A DNA stretch of 64,000 bases from Bacillota bacterium (GTDB lineage Bacteria > Bacillota > Clostridia > Lachnospirales > Lachnospiraceae), in assembly GCA_023439125.1 (NCBI GenBank), contig JAEXOU010000016.1:62001-126000 (forward strand). The letters are read 5' to 3'. Below the pieces are notes generated by a model, which saw only the letters and a program-made list of their open reading frames with translations, ran no database searches and was not told the origin of the DNA. This document shows positions 43,637 through 52,819 of the stretch, in pieces. The position numbers and the translations under genes were made by a program. How positions within the stretch are numbered: position 1 is the stretch's first letter; every line of letters starts with the position of its first letter.

Positions 43637-45850
43637 CTAGTCTTTGGCTAAAAGAATCATATCTGGTTCAGTCTCTTGATATATTGGAAGATTGACAATT
43701 GCTTTAAATAAATCACCGTCGATCTTTAACTCAAATGTACCTTTTTGCAGCGTAGTTAAGCTGTTCGTAATCGACAATCCAAGACCACTTCCTTCTGTGT
43801 TTCGCGATATATCCCCACGCACAAAACGTTCAATCAGTTCATCGCTTCTCATACCAAGTTTATTTGCTGAAATATTTTTTATTTCTAACCGGATTGTGGT
43901 AGGATGTTTTTCCAAGCGAATGTAAACACGAGTTTTACTCAACGCATATTTACATACATTGGATAATAAATTTTCAATGATACGAAATGTGCTACGCCCA
44001 TCTGCATAGATATATAGGCTTTCTGCTTCAAAATCTAAAATTGGCTCAAGCGCATGCTCTAGTAACCGATCTTCATATTCACCAATCGCTTGCTTTACAA
44101 GTTCATTAAAATTTAGCTTTTCAGGATGCATCTGTATTGCACCAGCCGAGGCTTTGGACGCTTCAACTAAATCTTCAATCAAGTTTTTTAGTCTCCATGA
44201 TTTTTCTGTCAGTACCTTTAAATATTTTTGAGTTGTTTCATCGGGAATATCCTGTTTATTTAGTAAATCTACATAGTTAATGATAGACGTCAGCGGCGTT
44301 TTAATATCATGTGATACATTAGTAATTAACTCCGTTTTTAACCGTTCACTTTTAATTTGCTCTTCAACTGCATTCGATAAACCAGTACGTATATTATTAA
44401 TATCCATTGCCAATTGGTTTACTGGTTCGGTTAAATTCTCATAAGGAATTTGAGTGTTCAAATCACCATTTACAATATCATGTGTACTTTGTATTACCTT
44501 AGTGACATCTACATAAAACTTTAGTAGATTAAGGACTAGTAAGGTAATTAAGAAAACACAAGAAAAGAGATAAAGAAACGGTGATTGAAAGAGTACAAGA
44601 AAGCAAAGAAGCTGTGCAGCTATAAAAATCGTGATCACGAGTAACAGCTTGATTGTAGCTTTCATATTAATAGCAAGTGCGTGCTGCCAACTACGAATAA
44701 TATAACTGAAGCCCTTCCAGATACGTACGATCAGTAAGTTCGAGAAAAAGGTATGACTTTTAATCCTCTTAGTAATCACTGTTATAAAAAGTGCTAAAAA
44801 TAAATAGATAAAGGAATACAATACTAAGTAGAAATAATGAGCTTTTGACTCACTTACAATAAAAAATACATTAAGAACTACATAACAGGGTACTAATAGG
44901 AGGAGTATAAGTCCAAGTGCTATTTCTGTATGGATGCGGTCGAATTTACTTAAGTAAATTCCATTTACACCTTTCTTATGCCCAACACAACATAAAAACA
45001 TAAGTGCAAAGAAGAGACAGAGCACGAAACTAATCGGACATGTATATTTAGCAGTGGAATATGACGAATAGTTTTTTTCGAATCTCTTCTCAAGCTCAGA
45101 GAATTCGTCATTATCTATACTAAAATCAGAGTCGTAAAAGGTATAAACAACGTAATTATTTATTTTTGAAGAAGCTTCTAAAGTTACCTCATTCGAGGTT
45201 TGTGAATCTACGTTAGGAAAATATTGATTTAAAAAATTGATGCACCACGAAATACTGTTATCTGCAGAAGCATATAAGGTTGAAGTAGCAATATTTGTTG
45301 AAAATAAAGAATTATTAGTCGATAACATTAAGTATGAAGGTTTTTGGCTAATATCCTTTAAGTAAGTTTCAATTTCACTCGTTTTTACTGTTGAGGATGA
45401 TTTAAGTAGCTGTTCGAAATTAGGACTATAGTAGGAAGTATCAGTATCCAAATTTTTCACATAGTAAAAGAAGCTTTTGCAATTAATATTTAAAAGACGA
45501 TTATAATATTCAAAGCTTTCTTGAGTGAACTCATAAACGCTAGTTGAAGGACGAAGGTTTCCTTTTGTATCTCCAGTTAAAACGGAGACTAAATCAGAAG
45601 AGGAATAAATACTTGTTGGGTCATTGACAAATCCAGCCTCCCGATGTTTAACATATACACAAACTCTCTGCAAGTATTTAAGATATAGTTCTCCAAATTC
45701 TTGTGTTTGCTCTAATGTATCAGCCTCTGTAGAATAGTGGGAATAAAAATTTAGTAAATGATAGGATTCATAAGCAGAGAAAAGGCCACAAGAAAAAGAA
45801 AGGATAATAAGTACTATTTTTATGAACAATGAAGTTTTTATATGTTTCAT
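43637..45850 (-). CDS. Membrane sensor histidine kinase
   Basis: 737 residues. TM1 at about 8-28, a large extracellular region (about 30-260), then about six more hydrophobic segments (265-450), a HAMP-like linker, HisKA with His514 in NVSHDIKTPLTS, and HATPase with the N box (RIIENLLSNVCKYA) and G box (GSGLGLSI). The combined extracellular and multi-span sensor is unusual and no ligand can be assigned. It starts 12 nt after its response regulator gene. The stop codon faces a bidirectional terminator. Confidence 0.92.
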   Translation of the reverse strand: MKHIKTSLFIKIVLIILSFSCGLFSAYESYHLLNFYSHYSTEADTLEQTQEFGELYLKYLQRVCVYVKHREAGFVNDPTSIYSSSDLVSVLTGDTKGNLRPSTSVYEFTQESFEYYNRLLNINCKSFFYYVKNLDTDTSYYSPNFEQLLKSSSTVKTSEIETYLKDISQKPSYLMLSTNNSLFSTNIATSTLYASADNSISWCINFLNQYFPNVDSQTSNEVTLEASSKINNYVVYTFYDSDFSIDNDEFSELEKRFEKNYSSYSTAKYTCPISFVLCLFFALMFLCCVGHKKGVNGIYLSKFDRIHTEIALGLILLLLVPCYVVLNVFFIVSESKAHYFYLVLYSFIYLFLALFITVITKRIKSHTFFSNLLIVRIWKGFSYIIRSWQHALAINMKATIKLLLVITIFIAAQLLCFLVLFQSPFLYLFSCVFLITLLVLNLLKFYVDVTKVIQSTHDIVNGDLNTQIPYENLTEPVNQLAMDINNIRTGLSNAVEEQIKSERLKTELITNVSHDIKTPLTSIINYVDLLNKQDIPDETTQKYLKVLTEKSWRLKNLIEDLVEASKASAGAIQMHPEKLNFNELVKQAIGEYEDRLLEHALEPILDFEAESLYIYADGRSTFRIIENLLSNVCKYALSKTRVYIRLEKHPTTIRLEIKNISANKLGMRSDELIERFVRGDISRNTEGSGLGLSITNSLTTLQKGTFELKIDGDLFKAIVNLPIYQETEPDMILLAKD

Positions 45851-45862
45851 GAGATCACCTTT

Positions 45863-46561
45863 CTAATTATAGTTCTCAATTTTATAGCCAATGCCCCAAG
45901 CTACTTTTAGATATTTAGGTTCCTTTGGATTAATCTCAATTTTTTCACGAATATGACGAATATGTACAGCTACAATATTATCAACGCCAAAAGAAGGTTC
46001 ATTCCAAATTAGCTCATAAATTTCTGAGATTGAAAAAACTTTACCTTTATTTTTAACTAGAAGTCTTAAAAGATTAAATTCAATTGGAGTAAGCTTCACA
46101 GCTTCGCCGTCCACGAAAACTTCTTTAGTATCATCATTTACTATGAGTCCACCGGATGCGAATTGATTGATTGGGGCGACCTCCATACTACCTAACTGAG
46201 TATAACGTCTTAAGCAGGACTTGACTCTGGCGAGTAGTTCCAGTGGATTGAAAGGTTTTGTAACATAATCATCAGCGCCAATATTAAGACCGAGAACTTT
46301 ATCGCAGTCCTCTGATTTTGCTGAGAGAAAAATTATTGGTAAGGTATGATTCATTTCTCTTAATTTCATTGTAGTACGAATACCATTCATAGCAGGCATC
46401 ATAATATCTAATAAAAGAAGATGAATTGTTTCACTCTTAATAAGCTCAAGTGCTTGAAAGCCATCATAAGCTTTTACAACTCGATAACCTTCTGCGGATA
46501 AATATATTTCAATTGCATCAACAATATCCTTATCATCATCACAAACAAGTATTGTATACAT
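45863..46561 (-). CDS. OmpR-family response regulator
   Basis: About 232 residues: receiver domain with DDD (8-10), phospho-acceptor Asp52 in LLLLDIMMPAMNG, Lys in VTKPFNPLEL; winged-helix DNA-binding domain with KLTPIEFNLLRLLVKNKGKVF and VAVHIRHIREKIE. The ATG at 46561 is chosen: GGGAGG lies 6 nt upstream and the protein then begins right at the receiver strand (MYTILVCDDD). It pairs with the kinase downstream. Targets unknown. Confidence 0.95.
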   Translation of the reverse strand: MYTILVCDDDKDIVDAIEIYLSAEGYRVVKAYDGFQALELIKSETIHLLLLDIMMPAMNGIRTTMKLREMNHTLPIIFLSAKSEDCDKVLGLNIGADDYVTKPFNPLELLARVKSCLRRYTQLGSMEVAPINQFASGGLIVNDDTKEVFVDGEAVKLTPIEFNLLRLLVKNKGKVFSISEIYELIWNEPSFGVDNIVAVHIRHIREKIEINPKEPKYLKVAWGIGYKIENYN

Positions 46562-46877
46562 TGCAAACCTCCCAAGATTTTTGATAGAACTAAAATTTTC
46601 GGTTTCATAAACACTTTTATAATATAATAGCATATATTTCTTATTTTTCCACTAAGGAAATAGTTAAGATATTATGAAGCTGAGAACAATTTCACAATAT
46701 ACCTTAATAAAAAAAATTTTATTTCTTGAATAAAAAAAGATTGACAATGGATAAAATATACATCTATAATATAGCATAAGCAAATACAAAGGGGTAGTTG
46801 CGTTTTTACTATATCCTTTTATATTGCTTTTTTTTTGTTTAAAAATTTAATAATATAGATGTAAAGGAGAATAAGTT
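46562..46877. other. Divergent promoter region between the two-component genes and gdhA
   Basis: 316 very AT-rich bases. On the plus strand TTGACA (46741) and TATAAT (46765) make the gdhA promoter. On the minus side, AT-rich sequence at 46600-46640 may hold the regulator promoter (TATAAT-like at about 46619 read in reverse). Apart from poly-T and poly-A runs no strong hairpin or riboswitch is seen in the 100-nt gdhA leader. Confidence 0.5.
46741..46770 (+). promoter_or_regulatory. Promoter of gdhA
   Basis: TTGACA (46741-46746), 18 nt, TATAAT (46765-46770): both hexamers match consensus. It gives a leader of about 100 nt. Confidence 0.85.
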
Positions 46878-48212
46878 ATGGGTTATGTCGATGAAGTAAT
46901 TGAGAGAGCTATTACAAAGAATCCAGGTGAACCAGAATTTCATCAGGCAGTAAAAGAAGTACTTGAATCATTAAGACCAGTAGTTGATGCTAATGAAGCT
47001 CTTTACAGAAAGGAAGCTTTATTAGAAAGATTAATTGAGCCAGATCGACAATTTAAGTTTAGGGTACCTTGGGTTGATGATAAAGGGCAAGTACAAGTTA
47101 ATACTGGTTATCGTGTACAGTTTAATAATAGCATTGGTCCTTACAAGGGCGGTTTACGTTTACATCCTTCTGTAAATATCGGTATTATTAAATTCTTAGG
47201 TTTTGAGCAAATCTTTAAGAATTCTTTAACAGGCCTTCCTATTGGTGGGGGTAAAGGTGGTTCGGATTTTGATCCTAAGGGAAAATCAGACCGTGAAGTT
47301 ATGGCATTCTGTCAGAGTTTTATGACAGAACTATGCAAATACATTGGTGCTGATGTCGATGTACCAGCTGGCGATATCGGAACAGGTGCAAGAGAAATTG
47401 GCTATATGTTCGGTCAATATAAGAGAATTCGTGGTATGTATGAAGGTGTATTAACAGGTAAAGGCTTATCTTACGGCGGTTCTTTAGCAAGAACAGAGGC
47501 TACAGGATATGGTTTATTATACTTAACAACTGAGATGTTAAAATGTAATGGATTTGACATTGCTGGAAAGACCGTATGTGTTTCTGGTTCAGGCAACGTT
47601 GCGATTTATGCAGCTCAAAAAGCTCAGGAATTAGGTGCCAACGTAGTAACGGTTTCCGACTCCAACGGATGGGTATATGATCCAGATGGAATTGATGTAG
47701 CAGCATTGAAAGAAATCAAAGAAGTAAAACGTGCTCGTTTATCAGAATACAAAAACTATAGACCAAACAGCGAGTATCATGAGGGTAGAGGCGTATGGAA
47801 AGTGAAGTGTGACGTTGCTCTTCCTTGTGCTACACAGAATGAATTATTACTTGAGGATGCTAAGGTTTTAGTTGCTAATGGATGTAAGGCAGTTGCAGAA
47901 GGTGCTAATATGCCTACAACATTAGAAGCTACTCAGTACTTACAGGCGAATGGAGTGTTATTTGCACCTGGTAAAGCAGCAAATGCTGGTGGTGTTGCAA
48001 CCTCTGCACTTGAGATGAGCCAGAACTCTGAGAGATTAAGCTGGAGCTTCGAAGAAGTTGATTCTAAATTAATGGATATTATGGTTAATATCTTTCACAA
48101 TATGGATGATGCAGCGAAACGTTATGGTCATGAAGGTGATTATGTAGTAGGCGCTAATATAGCTGGTTTTGAAAAGGTAGCTAACGCAATGTTAGCTCAA
48201 GGTATTTGTTAA
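46878..48212 (+). CDS. gdhA: Glutamate dehydrogenase, NADP type
   Basis: Reductive amination of 2-oxoglutarate to glutamate, a main route of ammonia assimilation. 444 residues, the length of hexameric NADP-type GDH. Visible: RVQFNNSIGPYKGGLRLHP, the catalytic lysine region PIGGGKGGSDFDPKGKS, PAGDIGTGAREIG, and the nucleotide-binding SGSGNVAIYAAQKA. AAAGGAG ribosome site. Single gene with its own promoter and terminator. Confidence 0.97.
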   Translation: MGYVDEVIERAITKNPGEPEFHQAVKEVLESLRPVVDANEALYRKEALLERLIEPDRQFKFRVPWVDDKGQVQVNTGYRVQFNNSIGPYKGGLRLHPSVNIGIIKFLGFEQIFKNSLTGLPIGGGKGGSDFDPKGKSDREVMAFCQSFMTELCKYIGADVDVPAGDIGTGAREIGYMFGQYKRIRGMYEGVLTGKGLSYGGSLARTEATGYGLLYLTTEMLKCNGFDIAGKTVCVSGSGNVAIYAAQKAQELGANVVTVSDSNGWVYDPDGIDVAALKEIKEVKRARLSEYKNYRPNSEYHEGRGVWKVKCDVALPCATQNELLLEDAKVLVANGCKAVAEGANMPTTLEATQYLQANGVLFAPGKAANAGGVATSALEMSQNSERLSWSFEEVDSKLMDIMVNIFHNMDDAAKRYGHEGDYVVGANIAGFEKVANAMLAQGIC

Positions 48213-48265
48213 TATATATTGATTTTTTTGATAAAACGTGCTAAAATATAATAAATAATTGCTGT

Positions 48266-48303
48266 AAAGCAGACATTTTCAGTAAGAAGGTGTCTGCTTT
48301 TTT
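48266..48303 (+). terminator. Terminator of gdhA
   Basis: AAAGCAGACA pairs with TGTCTGCTTT and runs into six T in total. Confidence 0.92.
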
Positions 48304-48361
48304 GACAATGAGTAGTATTAAGGCAAATTAGATTCATGAAATGTACAGAAGGAGGAGAACT

Positions 48362-49369
48362 ATGGTAACAGACTTGTCAGTATTATTACAAGATTTGGTA
48401 ATTTCTTATCAAAATATGTTAAAGATAGCAGAAGAAATAGAAAAATTATCAAAGAATACTAAAATGTTATCGTTTAATTCATCGATTGAAGCTGCAAGAG
48501 CAGGAGAAGCTGGTAAGGGATTTGCTGTTATTGCTCAAGAAATTAAGAAATTTTCTGATAAAAGTCAAGAATCAAATCAAAAAAATATTAAGATACTAGA
48601 GGATTTCCATCATAAGATTTTTGAAGTTATTGGTGTCCGCACTGCAGATATGGCTTTTGATTTAATGGATAAAATAGATCGAAATTCAAATGAACGTACA
48701 ACCGATGTTCTTACATGGTCGATGTTGAGTGAGGTTATCCGAGCTTTAAAAGATCCATCCGATGATAATATTAATGATGTATCGAAACTATTACATAATT
48801 TAGTTGAACAAACAAAAATTTATCATGATATTTATCTCGTTGATATGAATGGTAGAATTATCGCTTTAGGAAATGATGATTCGATCATTGGTAAAGACGT
48901 TAATTCAAAGAGATGGTATCGTAGCACGATTGAAAAAAAAGAATTAACAGTATCCGATATGTATTATAGTGAAGAGAAGAAAGAATGTACCGTAACCTAT
49001 AGTTGCCCTGTTTTTGATGAGCAGAATAGAATGATTGGTATCATTTCTTCACGATACAAATGGGATTGTATTTATGATATTTTAGATAAGTCAAAGGTTG
49101 GGGAAAATGGAAAGATCTATATAATAAATAAAGATGCAACCGTAATTGCATCTTTAGATCGAACAGAGATATTACAAAAATCACTTGCTGAATTGCAACC
49201 AGTAAAGATGGTACAAAGTCGCAAAGAAAACTATGGATATACAATTGAAGAAAGCATTAATAAAACAGTAATCAGCGGCTATGCAAGAGGAAAAGGTGAA
49301 AAAGAGGATGACACTAAAGTTTGGTCTGTTATTGTTATCGAAGATTTCCAACAACGCGATCTTTCGTAA
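48362..49369 (+). CDS. Soluble receptor-like protein: MCP signalling tip followed by a Cache domain
   Basis: About 335 residues, no signal peptide or transmembrane segment. Residues about 20-70 are a short MCP hairpin (KNTKMLSFNSSIEAARAGEA, GKGFAVIAQEIKKFSDKS) that includes the CheA/CheW-contact tip but lacks most of the coiled coil. The C-terminal half looks like a Cache/PAS-type sensor (YHDIYLVDMNGRIIALG, RWYRSTIEKKELTVSDMYYS, KIYIINKDATVIAS). The order, signalling part first, is the reverse of ordinary receptors. The ATG at 48362 follows GGAGG by 8 nt; an upstream ATG at 48341 would translate the ribosome site itself. It overlaps the convergent gene by 35 nt. Confidence 0.82.
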   Translation: MVTDLSVLLQDLVISYQNMLKIAEEIEKLSKNTKMLSFNSSIEAARAGEAGKGFAVIAQEIKKFSDKSQESNQKNIKILEDFHHKIFEVIGVRTADMAFDLMDKIDRNSNERTTDVLTWSMLSEVIRALKDPSDDNINDVSKLLHNLVEQTKIYHDIYLVDMNGRIIALGNDDSIIGKDVNSKRWYRSTIEKKELTVSDMYYSEEKKECTVTYSCPVFDEQNRMIGIISSRYKWDCIYDILDKSKVGENGKIYIINKDATVIASLDRTEILQKSLAELQPVKMVQSRKENYGYTIEESINKTVISGYARGKGEKEDDTKVWSVIVIEDFQQRDLS

Positions 49370-50090
49370 GAGCAAAGAATTCTCGTACATAGTATGAAAT
49401 CGTAGTAACCAAAAATTCATTGGCAGAACACATGGAGAGATTATGATATCCGATGTGTTCTGCTATTTTTTTCGCTCGAAAAACATGAAAGTCACTTGTT
49501 ACGACAACAACTTTCGCGTCAGGTTCATGAATCATTTCTTTACTGAACTTTAAGTTCTCAACTGTATTTGTCGATTTTTCTTCTAATAGAATACGTTTCT
49601 CTTCAATTCCACGTTCGAGTAATCCTTTCTTTATTGCAAGAGCTTCCGTAATCAGTTCTCCTTCTCCTTGGCCACCAGAGCAGATAACAACGCTTTCTTT
49701 ATTCTCAAGAAGATAGTTTGCGGCTGTTTCTATACGCATTTTGAGAGTCAGCGAAGGTTGATTACCTCGAACCTGTGCACCAAGAACAATGACATAGTCT
49801 GCATTATTCTCTGTTGGTTTCAGACTTTCACTTATAATAAAACCTTCTACAACGCAAAAGATTAAAACAGAAAGCCAAACAAGGCCGATCAATAAGGAGG
49901 CGAAGGTTTGGCCCTTTGGTGTTTTATTTTGTAAATGAACTAGTAGAAACGATAGTCCCATACAACATACGCTCAAGGCAATCCAAAATCCTAAAAAGGA
50001 CGTCTTTAAACCGGAAATTATTATGATCAGTATCGTATAGAACAACGACAATATTGAAATAGTTCGTAAGAAATATATCGTAAATCTCAA
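49335..50090 (-). CDS. YdcF/SanA-like DUF218 membrane protein
   Basis: 251 residues. Three or four N-terminal transmembrane segments (to about residue 80), then the DUF218 domain: YVIVLGAQVRGNQPSLTLKM, VVICSGGQGEGELITEALA, ILLEEKSTNTVENL and VVVVTSDFHVFRA. Relatives act in cell-envelope functions in other bacteria. The start is TTG at 50090 with AGGAGG 9 nt upstream. Its 3' end overlaps the convergent receptor-like gene by 35 nt. Confidence 0.88.
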   Translation of the reverse strand: MRFTIYFLRTISILSLFYTILIIIISGLKTSFLGFWIALSVCCMGLSFLLVHLQNKTPKGQTFASLLIGLVWLSVLIFCVVEGFIISESLKPTENNADYVIVLGAQVRGNQPSLTLKMRIETAANYLLENKESVVICSGGQGEGELITEALAIKKGLLERGIEEKRILLEEKSTNTVENLKFSKEMIHEPDAKVVVVTSDFHVFRAKKIAEHIGYHNLSMCSANEFLVTTISYYVREFFALTKDRVVGNLR

Positions 50091-50160
50091 CTTTTATTAC
50101 CTCCTAAAAACGAATTCACAGTGTGTACAGTATAGCATTAGAAGGTAATATTAGCAAGAA

Positions 50161-50393
50161 GCCTGACGTCATTTTGCACAAGGAAATATTGTGAGTATGT
50201 GATGACAAACATAATTTATACGCAACACGCTTTCGCTTGAATGAAGTTCGTAACGGTACGTAAGGGCCTAAAATACAGGCCCTTACGTACCGACGACTTC
50301 ATAACAGTATGCTCCTAAATTATGTTTATCATCTCATTATTAGCAAGTTTATTAGTGTGCAAAATGACGAATGAAATTATAGTAAAGTACATT
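50161..50393. repeat. Palindromic MITE-like element, copy F (outer ends lost)
   Basis: Nearly full-length: TGACGTCATTTTGCACAAGG, GATGACAAACATAATTTA, ACGCTTTCGCTTGAATGAAG, then the central hairpin GTACGTAAGGGCCT with AGGCCCTTACGTAC, which is perfectly paired here, then the right arm to AAATGACGAATGAAATTATA. The outer GGTGTCAAAAGT ends are missing. It abuts the stop codon of the Gly-Pro-rich gene. Confidence 0.85.
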
Positions 50394-50399
50394 TGTTCC

Positions 50400-50651
50400 T
50401 TACCAACGGCCACCACGGCAACCAGGACCTCTGCAAGGGCCACGACCAGGCCCCCAAGGACCAGGCCCCCAACCAGGACCACGCCATGGACCAGGACCCC
50501 AGCCACGACATCCAGGACCAGTACATGGACCCCAACCAGGACCCCAACCAGGACAGCCAGGACCAGTACATGGTCCAGGTGGAAAAATAAATAATGGATC
50601 TACAGAATTATCACCAGGTCTTTGATTTATTTGATTTCTATTGTCAATCAT
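50400..50651 (-). CDS. Small Gly-Pro-Trp-Cys repeat protein
   Basis: 83 residues. After an ordinary N-terminus (MIDNRNQINQRPGDNSVD) the rest is almost only Gly, Pro, Trp, Cys and Arg in GPGW/GPCTGPGC-type units (for example GPCTGPGCRGWGPG). An AAAGGAG ribosome site 8 nt before the ATG on the minus strand argues that it is expressed. The DNA is strikingly GC-rich for this genome. No signal peptide. Similar compositions occur in spore-surface and other structural proteins, but no family is recognised. Confidence 0.65.
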   Translation of the reverse strand: MIDNRNQINQRPGDNSVDPLFIFPPGPCTGPGCPGWGPGWGPCTGPGCRGWGPGPWRGPGWGPGPWGPGRGPCRGPGCRGGRW

Positions 50652-50955
50652 AATATATTCTCCTTTCCATATTGTTAATTTATTATATTCGACATCTTAC
50701 AGGAAGTTACAAAATTGGACGAAAAAAGAAATATTATATCGAATTATAAATATGAAGCAATTCTTAGAAATTTCTTTGTTGTAAAGCTTAAAATAAGAGA
50801 ATTTGAAAGATTAAAGATTCACTTATGTACAAAATAACCAAAATTTAACAATTATCTTTTATTAATCAACACTGAATCCATACTTTACAAATATTGTCAA
50901 AAATATGTATAATAGCATTGTTGATGTAAGTCATAGTTCTAGAAAGGAGAATGAT
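50652..50955. other. Divergent intergenic region before the pilus-like operon
   Basis: AT-rich. Contains the ribosome site of the minus-strand Gly-Pro gene next to 50652 and the plus-strand promoter TTTACA-18 nt-TATAAT near 50884-50913. Nothing else recognisable. Confidence 0.5.
50884..50913 (+). promoter_or_regulatory. Promoter of the Tad-like operon
   Basis: TTTACA (50884-50889), 18 nt, TATAAT (50908-50913). It lies upstream of the GTG start at 50956 and downstream of an in-frame ATG at 50905, so that ATG could not be used. Confidence 0.65.
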
Positions 50956-51789
50956 GTGAAAATCATCTTTTTTAGCAAGGATGGTGATTGTGGAGTTACA
51001 AGTAATATGTCAGCAATATGTATTGCTGGAATTCTTGAATTTCAGATGCGTATTCTGACACTAGAAAATCATTGGTGCCATGATGGAATTGCACAGTATC
51101 TAATGTATGAAAACCGATCCAATATTGTAAGAGATGGAGATGTACATTACCTCGAACGTGGTTTTGATGAAAGTCTTGTAATGCACTTTGCACGTTGCAC
51201 GAAAAAGAGAAAAACTGATATTTTGACAATTGAGGTCATTCAGGATTCACTATACTATATGCCGCAGAATGCTTATTCGAAAGATGTTTTTGACTACGAA
51301 TTCTACTATAATGTAATACCGAAGCTTAATTATCTAGAAACAGCATATGAGTATGTATTTATTGATACGAAAAATTACACAATGAATTCTAGAGTGCTTC
51401 TTGAGGATGCAGACCTTGTAGTAGTTAACTTAAAACAAGATTATGATGAGATTAAATCCTTCTTTACAAATTACTCTTCTCTAAGCTATAAATCTCTCTT
51501 TTTGATCAGCGACTATCGACTGAATCAATCTTGGACAATTACCAAAATAAGAAATCAATTCCATATCCCAAAAGAGAATATCATTGGAATTTCTCATAAT
51601 CAACAGTTTGAGAATGCATTAATTCACGGAAAAGTTATTAATTTTATGTATGATAACTACAGGTGTAATAAGTCAAATCCGAACTATTCTTTTATGCGTG
51701 ATATAAAAAAGGCAACACAAGCACTGCTTCATGGAGTGAAAGAATCAGAAAAGTCAATGGAGGAACGTTTGAATGTCAATGAGAAGTAA
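50956..51789 (+). CDS. ParA/MinD-like protein 1 of the Tad-like operon (TadZ/CpaE type)
   Basis: About 277 residues. It begins MKIIFFSKDGDCGVTSNMSA, the position of the ParA/MinD deviant P-loop, but the two lysines of KGGxGKT are absent. Later strands fit the MinD fold (YVFIDTKNYTMNSRVLLEDADLVVVNL, SLFLISDYRL). Characterised TadZ proteins also have atypical P-loops and act as polar localisers of the pilus machine. The GTG at 50956 is chosen, 6 nt after AAAGGAG and downstream of the promoter. It overlaps the next gene by 17 nt. Confidence 0.75.
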   Translation: MKIIFFSKDGDCGVTSNMSAICIAGILEFQMRILTLENHWCHDGIAQYLMYENRSNIVRDGDVHYLERGFDESLVMHFARCTKKRKTDILTIEVIQDSLYYMPQNAYSKDVFDYEFYYNVIPKLNYLETAYEYVFIDTKNYTMNSRVLLEDADLVVVNLKQDYDEIKSFFTNYSSLSYKSLFLISDYRLNQSWTITKIRNQFHIPKENIIGISHNQQFENALIHGKVINFMYDNYRCNKSNPNYSFMRDIKKATQALLHGVKESEKSMEERLNVNEK

Positions 51790-52819
51790 GTATAAATCTA
51801 GTTACAAAAGACGTTCCAATCGTAACTCAAATAGAGTTATACTAATAGCTTGTAGTATATTAGCATGCGTTGGGGTTATTGGATCTATTGTTTTTTTGCT
51901 GCTAATGATGAAGTCAGAGGATACAAAGCAAGTAGATCAAGATTACATAAGTGTATATATCGCAAAAGAAAATATAACTAGTGGCCAAGAAATTACTACC
52001 TCCATGCTTCAGGAAATCCAAGTAAAATCAGATACTTTAGCCAATTACTATTGTACTCTTGATTGTTTAGGACAAATTGCAATTGTTGATATCCCACAGG
52101 GAATGGCAGTTTTACAGAACATGATTTGCACGCAAGAGATGAAAGAGGAGCAAAGAGAGGTTGAATGTGAGATTATTGCATTAAGTGATCATCTTACAGA
52201 AAATGATTACGTCGATGTCAGAATCATGATGCCAAATGGAGAGGATTATATTGTTTTAGCAAAAAAAAGTGTTCATGATCTTATGGTATCGGAGGAAAAT
52301 CAAGAGGAGCGATGCTATCTTTGGATGTCAGAAGATGAAATTCTATATTATTCAGCAGCGATTGTCGATGCTTATCTTTATCCAGGTGCAAGTCTATATA
52401 CAACCAAGTACATAGAACCAATGATACAGAAGGAATCAATTATTACTTATGTTCCAAGCCTTGGCACAATCACCATGATGAGAGAAAATCCAAACATAAT
52501 ACAGGAAGCAATCAAATATTTGAAAGAGGATCATAGAAAACAGCTTGAGAATCGTTTAACTGATTACTTAAATAAAGATATTCGTGAAGTTTTATGGGAA
52601 GAGGAGAATAGTATGGCACTTACCCCAGTAAACAATAACGATAGTATAGTAATTGAGAATGAGGAGATTAGTTCAAGTGCAACCTCAAGCAATGATGTTA
52701 ATGCTGATGGAATAGAAAAGGAGAAAGAGACAAGAGATGATTTGGGTGCAAACCCGAAAGAGGATGTGGTGTCATTATTTGTAGAAGATTCTGATGAGAA
52801 GGAGGCACCGACAGAGTGA
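51773..52819 (+). CDS. CpaB/RcpC-like protein with SAF domain
   Basis: 348 residues. One N-terminal transmembrane segment (VILIACSILACVGVIGSIVF), a SAF-type domain at about 60-130 (VYIAKENITSGQEITTSML, LGQIAIVDIPQGMAVLQNM), then a beta-rich region and an acidic, Ser/Glu-rich tail (ISSSATSSNDVNADGIEKE). In Tad systems CpaB/RcpC is an envelope component linked to pilus passage; in a cell without outer membrane its role must be at the wall or membrane. GGAGG ribosome site 9 nt upstream; overlaps both neighbours. Confidence 0.78.
   Translation: MSMRSKYKSSYKRRSNRNSNRVILIACSILACVGVIGSIVFLLLMMKSEDTKQVDQDYISVYIAKENITSGQEITTSMLQEIQVKSDTLANYYCTLDCLGQIAIVDIPQGMAVLQNMICTQEMKEEQREVECEIIALSDHLTENDYVDVRIMMPNGEDYIVLAKKSVHDLMVSEENQEERCYLWMSEDEILYYSAAIVDAYLYPGASLYTTKYIEPMIQKESIITYVPSLGTITMMRENPNIIQEAIKYLKEDHRKQLENRLTDYLNKDIREVLWEEENSMALTPVNNNDSIVIENEEISSSATSSNDVNADGIEKEKETRDDLGANPKEDVVSLFVEDSDEKEAPTE

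Noticed and set aside
50322..50594. Plus-strand Thr/Arg/Pro-rich frames over the Gly-Pro protein and the repeat element
   Set aside because: They read through the palindromic element without a ribosome site; the minus strand has the proper start signal.
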